From contig OY720344.1 of assembly GCA_963082975.1 (NCBI GenBank), positions 7,613,580-7,677,579 on the forward strand: a stretch of DNA of 64,000 bases. The letters run 5' to 3'. Every line of letters starts with the position of its first letter. Position 1 is the first letter of the stretch. The notes under the pieces are model-generated. The model had not been told where the DNA came from, did not search any database, and saw only the letters and a program-made list of their open reading frames with translations. Both the position numbers and the translations under genes were made by a program. Source of the stretch: Labia minor (Eukaryota > Arthropoda > Insecta > Dermaptera > Spongiphoridae). Shown piece after piece: positions 33,916 to 44,795 of this stretch.

Positions 33916-34216
33916 GTAAATCAACGTCGACTATAATTCAAAAATGAAATAAACGAATTAAGAAGGGCACGTATTCTATAGACATTGCTCTAATAAAATT
34001 TATCACAAAATAAGGCTCTATGCATTTTTAATCCAATCGTTTTTCCTTCATTCTTTTTATTATCTTTTACACCTGACTGAAGAAATTTATTCTCTTCAAC
34101 AAGAAGAGAACAAAAATAATATTATAATAGAAACATTATATCCATTTTTAGTAAATAAATAAATTAATTTATAAAATAAATAATAATAATTATTATTGAT
34201 TTGTTTTATGACAATT

Positions 34217-34562
34217 TTTACCGCCCGACGACAGGAAGGGAAGATTTTTAAATATCTCCGCGAATCATATGCATTTTGTTAACAAAAAAAAAGTATTTTT
34301 AGCATAATGTCTGTCCGTCTGTCCATTGTGTGTCCGTATAAATGCTCGAACGGCTCAACGGATTTTGATAAAATTTTCTATGCATCAGTAGCATTAATTC
34401 ATCAACTTTTGGTGTATATCCCGAAACTATAAGTGGTAGTTTACAAAGTATTAATTCTATATTCATTGTCGAAAAATAATCAATTTATATATGTAAGTAT
34501 ATAAATAAAATTTATTTATTTCAAATCGTCGGTTGGTTCTGTGGCTGGCCACAGCTCATTTT
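34217..34562 (+). mobile_element. Family B Helentron/HINE-like element, shortened copy (B5)
   Basis: Left tip TTTTTACCGCCCGACGACAG; right end AATCGTCGGTTGGTTCTGTG with the palindrome CTGTGGCTGGCCACAG. The core GAACGGCTCAACGGATTTTG and the CATTGTCGAAAAATAATC block place it with the B1/B3 sub-family. At about 345 bp it is the shortest copy and lacks much of the middle. Confidence 0.7.
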
Positions 34563-34869
34563 TGTTTTTTTTTAATTTATAATTATATTATACATATATT
34601 AATAAATTATTATAAACATATTAATATATAAATTTTAAAAAATAAGCAAATCACACAAAATTTTTTTAGTGCCTTTGTTAACTATTCGAAAATTTCAATG
34701 AATTAAATGAAATGATTCATCATCACTTGTTAAGTATAATATTTATCATCCTTCCTTTCATCTCATAAAAAAACAATAACATATCATCATCATTACATGA
34801 CATTCGTATTAGATGATAGGAAGTCTTGGCTCCATTTAATTGATCTAAATGTAAATATATGGTAGATGC

Positions 34870-35110
34870 TATTTCTATAGGCTGAATGGCCGATGTCAAG
34901 AAGTGGCAAGGAGGTGGGTGTCTATTCCGTTTCCGTGGTGACTTCACAGGTCTCGATAACAAGGCACTATAGAAAAAACACCCCCTTCTATTATTATTTT
35001 TTTTTTTTTTTTTTTTTTTTTGTTGATAATGAGGGCGCAGGTTTCGTTCAACCTCCGTTTCTCCTCTACCTTTTTTAGTCTTTCTAGTTCCAAAGACGTT
35101 TGTTAAAGCG
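34870..35110. other. Unique island interrupted by a long T-run
   Basis: TGGCCGATGTCAAGAAGTGG, TTCCGTGGTGACTTCACAGG, a T-run of about 24 (34,998-35,021), and AACCTCCGTTTCTCCTCTAC. An (AAC)n run follows at 35,134-35,148. No domain-bearing frame. Confidence 0.3.
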
Positions 35111-35149
35111 ACTTTTGTGGTTTTAATAACAACAACAACAACAACAAAA

Positions 35150-35930
35150 ATATACTCTTCTAATCACTAACAACCAAAAGCTCCTTTGGAATTTTGCCAT
35201 CCTCTTATATAAAATCAAAAAAATATACATAAACATTTTAATAGTATAATAATAATAATAATAATATAAGTATTTAGAATAAATAAGATAAGATAAAAAA
35301 AAAATAAATATAATAATAATAATAATAATAATAATATATTATATAATAATATAAGATTTATTAATATTTTTTCAAATATTATACATAGAAACAAAAAAAA
35401 AGTTATTTCATAAAAATATATAAATTTTCTTCATTTTCTATAAAGAGTAAATTTAATACTATTTACTACCTAAATATTATAAAATTAATAAATTTCAAAG
35501 ACAAATAAATAAAACGACGCGAAATAATCAAGAAGATTAAAAAAGATTTGATTCATTCTGATTGAAATTGAAATGATTTTTTTTTTCTGAAATTATAAAA
35601 TTGAATATTAAAGAATTGTATGCATTTAATAAAAAATAAAAAAAATAAAAAATTAAAAAATGAATAAGATGATAGAAATAGAGAATAAATGAAAGATGTA
35701 TCTAAATTTTCAAAGATCCCTTATAAATCGAAATTCCCCTGCAAATGTAAAGCCAGGCAGGCAGGCAGGCACATATCTATAATCCGATGGACTGTTTTCG
35801 ACAGGGCGCACGATGCAATCAAATAGGGTGAATTTCCTTCACAGTTTTGAAAATGGAAGCAGTTTATCAAAATGCTATTCTTGAGGTTGTTTCATATTTG
35901 CATCATGATAAAAAAAAAAAAAAAAAATTG
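35150..35930. other. AT-rich stretch with AAT repeats
   Basis: (AAT)n at about 35,248-35,262 and 35,310-35,335, a CAGG tetranucleotide run at 35,755-35,770, and a moderately complex segment at 35,770-35,890. No gene is seen. Confidence 0.5.
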
Positions 35931-35956
35931 GTGATAGTTTTTTCAGAGGGGCTGAT

Positions 35957-36056
35957 GTGACGTCTCGCGGGTTCATCGCCGGCAGCCATCATGCAAGATG
36001 GATGATTCTCTTCCTCAGCTTGGTCGTGATTTATTATCAAGGCCTCTTCGCTTTAC
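35957..36056 (+). CDS. Candidate first coding exon with signal peptide (uncertain)
   Basis: An ATG opens a frame reading MTSRGFIAGSHHARWMILFL, followed by SLVVIYYQGLFALQ. Arg-Trp then a 14-residue hydrophobic stretch and a small-residue end looks like a signal peptide or anchor. The DNA here (GACGTCTCGCGGGTTCATCG, CCGGCAGCCATCATGCAAG) is much richer in GC than its surroundings. After about codon 33 the frame runs into a C/T-rich tract and becomes Pro/Ser/Leu simple sequence, so any exon must end earlier. I see no strong splice donor; GGTCGTGATT at 36,022 is weak. There is no homology support; it may be chance. Confidence 0.22.
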
Positions 36057-36290
36057 AACCTCCCCCCCACCCCACCCTTCTTCCCACTTGCATCTCCTTC
36101 TTTCTACATCACACACTCTCTTCCCTATCCCGTTCACTTCTCATACTCCTCTTCTCTTCTATCACCACTCTTTCTCATATTACTGAAAAAATCTCGGCAA
36201 TGTTTCATAACAAAGATTAAATAGCAGTATCACTTTTACTTCTTCCCCCCACCCCCACCCCCACCTCCTTCTCTCTCTTCAATCCTCAAA
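36057..36290. other. Pyrimidine-rich tract
   Basis: Long C/T-rich plus strand (CCTCCCCCCCACCCCACCC, CCCCCCACCCCCACCCCCAC). It could act as a polypyrimidine or GA-factor-type region. It is not coding. Confidence 0.5.
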
Positions 36291-36661
36291 ATTACAATAT
36301 TTATGATTCAATTTAAGAGTAAATCTACTAATTATAATTGACTACTCTATATTAATTTCTATAATATAATCTTGTTGAATTCAATTTAATTCTCTTTACT
36401 TTAATTTCTTTTACTTAATAATTCAAATATACAAGTAAAATAATATACAAGGATAGTTGGACTGAAAAATTTTCACAAATTTATATTAGATATACCAGTA
36501 AACAATTCTATTTTGTTAATGGAATCATCTTGTGATTGGTTATAAGTTGTCTACTTCTTATTTAGAATTTGTTTAGTTAGTACATACATTAAATTGTTAA
36601 AGCGTTGGTGGCTATGTTTATTCATAAGGGAATTTTGTAAATAAAACCACATATTAATATT

Positions 36662-36866
36662 TTATTGTAAATTTATTCAAAACACAAAAAAATACACAAC
36701 GTTTCGATTGCTCTTTCTGCAATCGTTATCAAGCGACTGCAGTCCAGTGCCGACTGACAACCGGTAGTTAATACAAGTCCGTGCGTCCAGTGCAGTCACT
36801 TGATAACGATTGCAGAAAGAGCAATCGAAACATTGCATTTTTTTGTGTTTTGAATAAATTTACAAT
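36662..36866. mobile_element. Palindrome with Penelope-like terminal motif
   Basis: Two arms of about 76 bp (ATTGTAAATTTATTCAAAAC, CGATTGCTCTTTCTGCAATC, GTTATCAAGCGACTGCA) face each other around a roughly 50-bp centre with CCGACTGACAACCGGTAG. Read outward, an arm gives TTGATAACGATTGCAGAAAG .. AATCGAAACGTTG, the style of the 'GATGAAG..CGAAACGT' ends typical of Penelope-like elements, whose terminal repeats are often found inverted. Class is inferred from that resemblance only. Confidence 0.55.
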
Positions 36867-36879
36867 CTATCTATATATT

Positions 36880-37270
36880 TAAGAGACAGTTCTATCACCT
36901 ACTCCTCCTAAACGAATTATGCGATTTGGGCCATTCCAATGCCATTGGATAGCCCTCGGGCTAATCTATTAATAGCGTGAAATTCATTGGAAAACAATAA
37001 ATACTTTTTGAGAAAAGTGAAAAAATAATTGTTTTCTTACTTTTTATTTTTGACGTCATTTGTGACGTCACATCCAGTGCCTCTTATAACTTATAATAAT
37101 TTCTGTGTGGTTTTATTACCAAAATTTTCTTATGAATAGTACAACTCCGTTTCTTTTAAACTCTGTTTGTGTGTGTGTATGATGACTCTATCTAAATCCG
37201 TATCTTTTATATCCGATATCCATGTTCTTACACTTTTAGTGTGGTTATTTTAAAATAAATTTTTGATATG
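36880..37270. repeat. Unclassified dispersed-repeat segment with paired TGACGTCA
   Basis: AAACGAATTATGCGATTTGG, GCCATTCCAATGCCATTGGA, TAGCCCTCGGGCTAATCTAT and, at 37,051 and 37,063, two perfect TGACGTCA sites 12 bp apart, then a GT run and ACACTTTTAGTGTGG. The wording is typical of arthropod dispersed repeats, but no second full copy is present in this window. Confidence 0.4.
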
Positions 37271-37859
37271 AGTTATCTCTAAAAAAAGAAAAATACATTA
37301 TATGTATTAGAAAGTATAGTACACTTTTATAATCATGTCCAATATAATATATATATATATATATAATACTTATTATTTACAATATTATGTTATATGTTTA
37401 ATTCTATATACTTACCTATGTTCATTTATAATTATTTTTTAGATGCCCAACCTCTCCCTTTAAATTTCAGACATAATAGAATTTTGTATTTAAAAGTTGG
37501 TATTTTTATGACAAAAGTTAAGAATAAGACAAAATAATTATTAAGTACTTTTAGTTATTATTATACTTCAATGTAAATAACCAAAGATATAATAAAATGA
37601 TAATAATAATAACAAATAATAAAAATAATTTATATTCATTGCAAATATATAATAAATCAAATGTTAAATATGTTTATAAAATACTATAATATGTTAAATA
37701 ATAATAATAATAAAAAAAAAGAAATCTACATGTTATCAAGTGGAGTACCTATTTAGAAATAGACCTTCTGAAAATATACTTTTTTTTATTATAAAACTCT
37801 TTGATTAAAAATTCTATTTCTCCATGTATAGGTTTTTTTTTTTCATTTTAGTTTCTTTT

Positions 37860-38160
37860 TAGTTCTAGTGGAAGGCAACCCTGGATCGGAGAGCAAATTC
37901 TCTCTCGTTTGTGCTGATGCCAAAAGGAAAGAGAAGACGAGGGAGAAAGGATGGAGAAATGAATGTAGGGCTCCCGCTACTCTCGAGGGTTGCTCACCCA
38001 CACATGGATAAAAAAAGAATTATATATATATATATAGCGTATATGTGAAGGAAGATTTTCGATGATGCATGCTCCATCATATTATCCAGTCGTCTTTTTT
38101 CTTCTTCGTTTTCGCTTCTTTCCCATTTTCCTCCTATGGAGGGGTTGAATTCGAGTTGGA
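37860..38160. other. GC-richer unique island
   Basis: AGGCAACCCTGGATCGGAGA, GCTCCCGCTACTCTCGAGGG, CGATGATGCATGCTCCATCA. No recognisable frame. Confidence 0.3.
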
Positions 38161-38339
38161 GTAGTGACAATCCATCCCCCGACTGTCTATCTAACCACCC
38201 TCTTTTTTTTTTTTTTTTTTTTTTTTCTTCAGCGGCGTTCTCTCTCTAACACACACACATACACTCACTCTTGTCAACCAATCACCTTATTTCTTCGATT
38301 TTTGCAAACGTTGCACATCTCGCTCATCTCTGTTCAAAC

Positions 38340-38425
38340 TAGTTTTTTAGATCGAATTGAAATATCGAAGCCAACTCGAAACGAAATGGCCCTTGAAAAT
38401 ATGATTGGTTTCTCTCTCTACTTGG
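38340..38425 (+). CDS. Candidate short 5' exon (very uncertain)
   Basis: GAAACGAAATGGCC provides a good start context. The frame reads MALENMIGFSLYL and is followed at once by TTG|GTAAAATT, a plausible splice donor. The upstream 80 bp (TTTGCAAACGTTGCACATCT, ATATCGAAGCCAACTCGAAA) are complex and non-repetitive. At 13 codons there is no domain evidence. I list it only because start context and donor coincide in a unique island. Confidence 0.15.
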
Positions 38426-38897
38426 TAAAATTCCCTCTCATATTCTCCCAATCCTAATTACACCATTTACCACATTTATAAAAGAAAAAAAAAAAACATA
38501 ATATCTGCCAATATCAGTGAAATTGTTATGATTTTGAGAATTAAAGTTAAAAATCTATTCCATTTATTTTATTTCAATTTCAATTTCAGTAAAAACTTAA
38601 AATATTTTGATTTTTATAAAAAAAAAATTTTTGTTTATACAAATTATTTATTTATTTATTTATTTTTTCTGTTTGATTTTAAATTTATATTATTTTAATT
38701 TATTAGAGATATAGAATAAGATAATTCAGATAAATTAGAAAGAAATGGTTATTAAATTTAACGAATTAATTTTTAAAATGAAATCTTATAAATTATAATA
38801 TAGAAATTCTAAATAGATAAAAAAAAATTCAAGCAGATTATTATTTTAGGTTTTTATTGAAAATTTTTTAAATCAAAATATATTTATTAAAAAACAT

Positions 38898-39252
38898 CTG
38901 GGAATGCTAGGAAGCATTACTATCAACGAACTTTTATTCATATTTAGCACAAAATTGCATAAATAATTCCAATTTATAATTTATAATAATTAATAATATT
39001 TAATATAATTTATATAATTTATAATTATAATTATAATGATAAGATCGAAGATGCGCTGAAAATATGGGAAATTTTCAAATTTGACCGCACTTTTGACCAT
39101 GTTCCCAACCGAATTTTAAAAAACCAAGACCACTTTACAATTACACTTTTTTAAGCTCTACTCGAATCCAAAATCAAAATATAAAAAATCGAAAATTTTT
39201 GGCGACAGACACACAGACATAAATTTTATAAACGAACTAAAAGTTCGTTGAA
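38898..39252 (-). mobile_element. Family G Helentron/HINE-like element
   Basis: Left end: palindrome AATGCTaggaAGCATT (38,903-38,918), then the subterminal repeat TCAACGAACTTTTA. Right tip: its inverse TAAAAGTTCGTTGA, which itself extends into a CGAACTaaaaGTTCG hairpin. Just inside the right tip is GGCGACAGACACACAGACAT, recalling the GACAGAC stretches of A and B. About 355 bp, non-coding, single copy here. Same end plan as A and B with unrelated sequence. Confidence 0.6.
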
Positions 39253-39924
39253 AATCATCAAGTAAACAATTTCATATACAAGAGATTTCTATATAGATTT
39301 ATTTAAATATTAATATAAATATATATATATATATATATATAGAAATAACTTATTCAGTATTTTATTTTTATTATAAAAAATTACAAATTCTGAAAATATT
39401 TAGTCAATTGCTTAATGAATGAAACTTGAAACATATATTTTGAATTAATAATTATAAAATAAAAATATTATTTCTTAAGTATTATATTTAAAAAGTCATT
39501 CAATTTTCTTCTTATTCGCATTTCTCTTTCTCGTTTTTTTTCTTAATATTAACTTTAAGGATATAAGTATATTCATATATAGAAAATATTCAAGGATTAA
39601 AATAGATATTCTATTGTTAAAAAAAGTAATAACTTTTTTTTGAAATCCATATATATATGTATATATATATATTTGTGCAAAGTCTTATAATACAAGAAAA
39701 GAGAGCAAATGATTTGAAAATGAAAAAAAAATGCTCTGCTGATTAAACAAAATAAAGATTAGAAAAGAGAAAGATGAAAGGCAAAAGAATGAACTCCAAA
39801 TTGGCATCCTTATTAGTATTTCATTATAGAATAATAATAATAATAATATTTTTAGTAGTACATATTTAAAAATATTTACTACAATATAGTATTAGTATAT
39901 ATATATATATATATATAGTTCTAA

Positions 39925-40115
39925 ATTTTTGAGCGCTCCGGGCAAAACAAAATTTGTCGCTATTTCATACAAGAATCTAAAACAAATTTACTGCAAATTA
40001 AAAAAAAAAATATTAAAAAAGAAAAAATCAAAAATACAAAAATAAGGAATGTAAAAAAAAAATATTTACTTATTATATCGGCGCTCCTCAAAATTTGGCG
40101 CCCAACTTGCCCGCT
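39925..40115. repeat. Decayed short inverted-repeat element (tentative)
   Basis: TTTTTGAGCGCTCCGGGCAA on the left and CGGCGCTCCTCAAAATTTGG / CAACTTGCCCGCTCC on the right share inverted blocks (AAATTTTGAG..GAGCGCC; GAGCGGGCAA). The middle is A/T-rich. Possibly an eroded MITE of about 190 bp. Confidence 0.35.
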
Positions 40116-40399
40116 CCTTTATTATAATTTAAATTAATTTAATTATCTAAATATATTAATAATGTTTTAATTATCAATATAATATTAATTATTCTAAGCA
40201 ATTTAGAATGGGCAATTTGTTAATTTCTTAATTTTTCAATTTTAAATATACCAAGTAATAACTACAATATATGTATGTATTCCTATAAATACTACTAATC
40301 TTACGATATATAAATTTTTATAATAATTTCTAATTAATTGTCAATTTGTTATTGTAGAATCAACATAGAATCGTAATTTAAAAGTGAAATATAGGAAGA

Positions 40400-40830
40400 A
40401 TAAAGTGGTCGGGGGAGGGTTATATTTTTTTATTCCTATCAAATCAAATTATTGGTTGAATTAAGGAAACCGGTAGATCGTTATCGGTTTCCGTTAACCT
40501 ATAAAAAAAAGACATGGACATTTTGCAATGATTCTTCCAATTTAAATTCACCCTCGATGTCTTTTAGCCGTCTTTCTTTTTTTAATGCCTATCCCCATAC
40601 CGATTAGCCAATATATCTCTAATAGAGAGAGAAAAAGAGAGGAAGACTTTTAAGACCATTTGGCTTTTGACTTGGTTCTCGTTCTTTCTTGTCGATACAA
40701 TATCAAGCAAAGACATAACCAATTCTATTTAATCAGTCCCCTCCCCCTCCTCCAATTCAAAGAGAAACTAATAACTTAACTGTAGGCATTGACAAAGTCT
40801 TCCCTTTTTCACTTTTTTTCTCGCTTAAAT
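40400..40830. other. Moderately complex unique segment
   Basis: AACCGGTAGATCGTTATCGG and CGTTATCGGTTTCCGTTAAC (a local GTTATCGGTTTCCG repeat), TCACCCTCGATGTCTTTTAG, TAACTGTAGGCATTGACAAA. No frame of interest. Possibly conserved non-coding. Confidence 0.25.
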
Positions 40831-41474
40831 TATAAAAAAAAAAAACTTTCAAATTATTCATTACGATTAATATTTATAAGATATATTAGCCTTTTAGATT
40901 TAATTTTTTTTTTTTTTTAAATTTATATTTTAATTGATGATTGATTTTTTTTAATTAATTCTGTAATCTTTTCTTTTCTTTTCTCTTCTATGATTATTTT
41001 AATTTTATTTTAATTTATTTTTAAAAATAAAACAAAAAAAAAAATTAATTATTTTAAATACTAAAATACCGTTTAATAATTTTAAATATATATTGAATAT
41101 TCTTTTTTTCTCCCTCTCCCTTCTTTCTATGTTTTATAATCGCTATTGTAGTAGTTTTTCTATGTTAATGTTTTACAAATTAATATTCCTATGAATGATT
41201 GTCATTGTCATACATGCAATAACGTAAACTATACTTTATATGAAAATACGGTAAAAAAAAATGTTCAAGATAATTCAAATTTATAAGTTTATTAATGTTT
41301 ATTTAAAATTTTTTATTTCGTAAAAAGTTTACAGATTTACAAATTTCATATGTTAAAATATAATATTTATTTATTATTTTAATGAATTATATTTTTAAAA
41401 ATCTATATATACTATTTAATATACTCGTATATACGAGTAAATTATTGTTACTTTTATTATTGATTTTAAAAATT

Positions 41475-41790
41475 GAACCAAGACTATTTCCCCTTTACTT
41501 TTTTCTCTCTCTCTCTCTCTCTCACGCACACACACACATACACACACTCCCTTTGGTTAGATTTCGGATGGATATGTCGACGAAGACGCCTTCAACGACA
41601 ACAACGTCGACATAGTCCCCCCCCCCTCCCTCTATTTTTTCCTGCTTTCTCTCTTTCTTTCACACTCACACATACATTCACTAATACACCCCGCACACAG
41701 TCACATCCTCTTGTATGCAAATCCCATGTATGCTCCTGCCAAGCGACCCAACCAACTCCCCAGAGCCATCAACTATAGTGATTCATATTC
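41475..41790. other. C-rich island with (TC)n and (CA)n
   Basis: A TC/CA tract (41,507-41,545), then TTTCGGATGGATATGTCGAC, AACAACGTCGACATAG, a C-run, and TGCTCCTGCCAAGCGACCCA. Two overlapping plus-strand frames (77 and 101 codons) are Ser/Thr/His/Pro simple sequence. No protein assignment. Confidence 0.3.
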
Positions 41791-41907
41791 AAATACACAT
41801 TGGAATATTTCATCTTGAAAATATCGCATAATATCTTTTTCTAGCAACGAGATATTCACGGTGACAGAAGAAAAATAAAGAATGAGATTGTGCCAAATTT
41901 TAAATAA

Positions 41908-41940
<33 letters not shown>

Positions 41941-42104
41941 TCGAAAAGAACTCAAATGTCCAATTTTCTTTTTCTTTTTTTCTTTTTACTTATTCAATTT
42001 TTCATTAATAAAATATAAAAACAATTTTTTATATATTTTAAACCCTTTATAAAAAAAAAACCTCTGACTTTTGTACGTCCTACGCAAGGACAACGCCTAT
42101 CAAG

Positions 42105-42345
42105 CCGGTTATATCAATAAGGTGTCCTATGTTCAGTAGAACGGGTCCTCTCACCCTTTACCTTGATTTTCTTGATCGGAGGCGCTATCAAGTAGCTTTT
42201 CCCCAATGTTGTTCCCGGAGGCTGGGTTAACTCCGTCCCATAGACCCCAGCTAGGGAAATTCCCTTGCCAGGCCCGGGACTTGAACCCAGGACCATGTGA
42301 ATGGGAGGCAGGTGCGCTACGCACACACCCAATGGCGCCTTCAAA
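42105..42345 (-). mobile_element. tRNA-derived SINE, head present
   Basis: On the minus strand the element starts near GGCGCCATTGGGTGTGTGCG. It carries an A-box-like GCGTAGCGCACCTGCC and a canonical B box in CTGGGTTCAAGTCCCGGGCC, about 35-40 bp apart as in tRNA heads. The body (GGCAAGGGAATTTCCCTAGC, GGGACGGAGTTAACCCAGCC, AGGACCCGTTCTACTG) is shared with the truncated copy at 13,254-13,424. It would have been transcribed by RNA polymerase III and moved by a LINE. The 3' limit is unclear: beyond the shared body a further 45 bp lead to a T-rich run at 42,050-42,060. No coding role. Confidence 0.82.
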
Positions 42346-43392
42346 GCCCTTTATTGTATTCGTAAATAATAATTAAAAAAATAATAATTTAAAAAAAAGT
42401 AAAAAGTAAAAATTTTTAATGGAAATAAAAACATTATTTTTATTCTAATAACTTTGATCGTAAGTACAAATTTTATACCTATCAAAATAAATGTATATAT
42501 GTACTTATATGGTACAATAATAAAAACATTGTAAGATAACAAATAAAATCGGATAAAAGTAAAATTTGTGTAGATATTATTTATATTTAATTCTACACAT
42601 TCAAGGGATTAACGCAATCCAATATTATTGAAATAAAAAGGAAATTTTCTAGTATTGTGAGATCGTCTGGTGAATGAATAATTTCTCTGGGCAAATGTGG
42701 ATGGGCATTTATTTAATCATCACTTTTATGATGAAGAAAATAAAATATAAGTATAATAATAATAATAATAATGATATTGAGAATAAAATAAAATAAAAAC
42801 AAGATTATTTGTCAATGCCTTTTGCGTATGCATTAATAATAATTCAACAACGGGCTGACAATTCTATGTGGTACTTTAATAAGATTTCTTTGAAGAGTGA
42901 GTGAGTGAGTGGCACGCATCAACTGTAAAGACTGGTTACCCCCAAACTACAATCAACTTTTTAATATTGCTCTCTTAAATGAAATAAATTTCTCTGAGTA
43001 TGTATAATCAATAGATATAATTTCCTTTGTATGTATGTTTAAAATATCTGTAACATTATGAATTTTACAATTTTTATACAATTTATTAAAATAAAAAAAA
43101 AATTTGAAATACAAATTGAAATATTCTAATTTTTGATATTAATATTATTTTATATCATAAAAGTAAATTTATTAAATATTATAAACATAAAAAGAAACCT
43201 ATCAAAATTATTAATTTGTTACTAATTTCATTTAATTAAAATTTTGTTTTGTTATTATTAAATATTGAAAAAAAAATTAAAAAAAAAATATTACGACGAT
43301 TTGTGTGTGAATAAAGTTATTAATTTTGTATTAAACATTGTGTTGTTTTGTAAGTATTTGAAACAAAATTTTGTATAAATTATTATTATTTA

Positions 43393-43476
43393 TCAATCTC
43401 GTGCGGATAGAAGCCGCCTGTCCCTCTAAGAAGAGTGTTATACCGCTGGCAGCATATGAGGATGCCGAGAACGGCT
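43393..43476 (-). pseudogene. 18S ribosomal RNA gene fragment
   Basis: The minus strand reads CGTTCTCGGCATCC, TCATATGCTGCCAGCGGTAT, CTTCTTAGAGGGACAGGCGG and GCCGCACGAGATTGA-like sequence (with one change). The CTTCTTAGAGGGACA..CACGAGATTGA block is a near-universal part of eukaryotic small-subunit rRNA, in its 3' third. Only about 84 bp are present and the flanks are not rDNA, so it is a displaced fragment and not a ribosomal gene. A 234-bp MITE begins 9 bp from its 5' side. Confidence 0.85.
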
Positions 43477-43484
43477 ACTACATA

Positions 43485-43718
43485 TGAGTCACTCAGAAGC
43501 CAAAGCGATTTACTCCACATATAAACAAACTTTTACAAAGTTTACAGTTTGTATTAAATTCAGGGTTATTGATTACAGAAAAATGTATGTTGCATTGCAA
43601 TATTAAGATTATAAAGTACAATATTCACTTCATATTTTGTAGATTACATTACATTACATTACATTATTAGCAAAATTTTAAAAATTGGAGTTAATTGGTT
43701 TGGCTTCTGAGTGGCTCA
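43485..43718. mobile_element. MITE with 33-bp terminal inverted repeats
   Basis: Tips TGAGTCACTCAGAAGCCAAA and, inverted, TGAGCCACTCAGAAGCCAAA, extending as CNATTNACTCCA to 33 bp with four mismatches. The interior (about 170 bp) is AT-rich and includes TTACATTACATTACATTACA. The left flank ends TA; no certain target duplication. The superfamily is not assigned. Confidence 0.7.
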
Positions 43719-44039
43719 AATAATAAAAGTTAATAAATATCATATAATTAAAAAAATTTAGTCTATGTGATATGTGAACATATTCCTGTATATTAAATGG
43801 ATAGACTTTAGAGAAGGTATTTATAATTTCATATTTTATTAATTATATAAAATATTTTTCTTTTGTTTTAAAGAAAATCTCCCCATTTAGTTTTTTTTTT
43901 TAAATTACTGATATCTCAGCAAAATAGGCAGTTAAGTACATATAATGAAATGAAATGAAATGAAAAAAAAAATGTCAACGTGCCCACTTTTTTTTCACCT
44001 ACTTGAGTTCTACTACTTATGTTCTGCATAATCAGTAAA

Positions 44040-44260
44040 AAAAAAATACAAAGAACCTTGATTACATCTTAGCGGGTAAGAGAGAGAGAGAAAGACAGGG
44101 ATGTGCAGGGGGCGAGACGACAGATGGGGGAGGGAAGAGGGGAGGGGATGTGTAAGATTGAAGAAGAATACAGACCAAAAAACAAACTCACATCCACTTA
44201 TGAATTAAATATTTAAGTGTCATCTTCACCTCTCATTTAATATCTATCTAAAGTAGAAAT
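44040..44260. other. Purine-rich unique segment
   Basis: GAGAGAGAGAAAGACAGGGA, GGGCGAGACGACAGATGGGG and GAGGGGATGTGTAAGATTG make up a purine-rich plus strand. No ORF of meaning. Confidence 0.3.
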
Positions 44261-44296
44261 TATTATTGACTCACAAATAAACACTTGCAAAATTAG

Positions 44297-44763
44297 CTGG
44301 AGTGTCTCCACTCGACTATCTCGAAATTTGAATTTGATTAAATAACATAATATATTATATTTAAATTAAATTTAATTCATTATAAATTATAAATTAAAAT
44401 TAATAAATAATATTTATTAAACCAGCGCATGTTTGGCTTTTTGTTGATAGCACCATGTCACGTGTTGGCGCGTGAGAGTTGCAGTGTTAACAAATTAATT
44501 CTGGTACTTTTAGGGATTCAATCAAGCTGAAATTCTATATATAGCAGTTTTATACAATTTTTAATTATGTGAAAAACTATCAAACATATATCTTTATTTT
44601 TACGGTCACTTTAGAGGAAAAAAAATCAAAACGTTGTAGGTAATGACCCTCTTTCGGTTGAGCTACATTTCTCCAAAGTAGATAGAAAACTACGAATTTT
44701 GAATAATGCCCCTATACCAAATTTCATGATTCTAGCTCAAACCGTTTTTGCGTAATCTTGTCT

Positions 44764-44795
<32 letters not shown>

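Noticed and set aside
43393-43476. Part of a resident ribosomal RNA gene
   Set aside because: Only about 84 bp of 18S match; both flanks are AT-rich non-rDNA.
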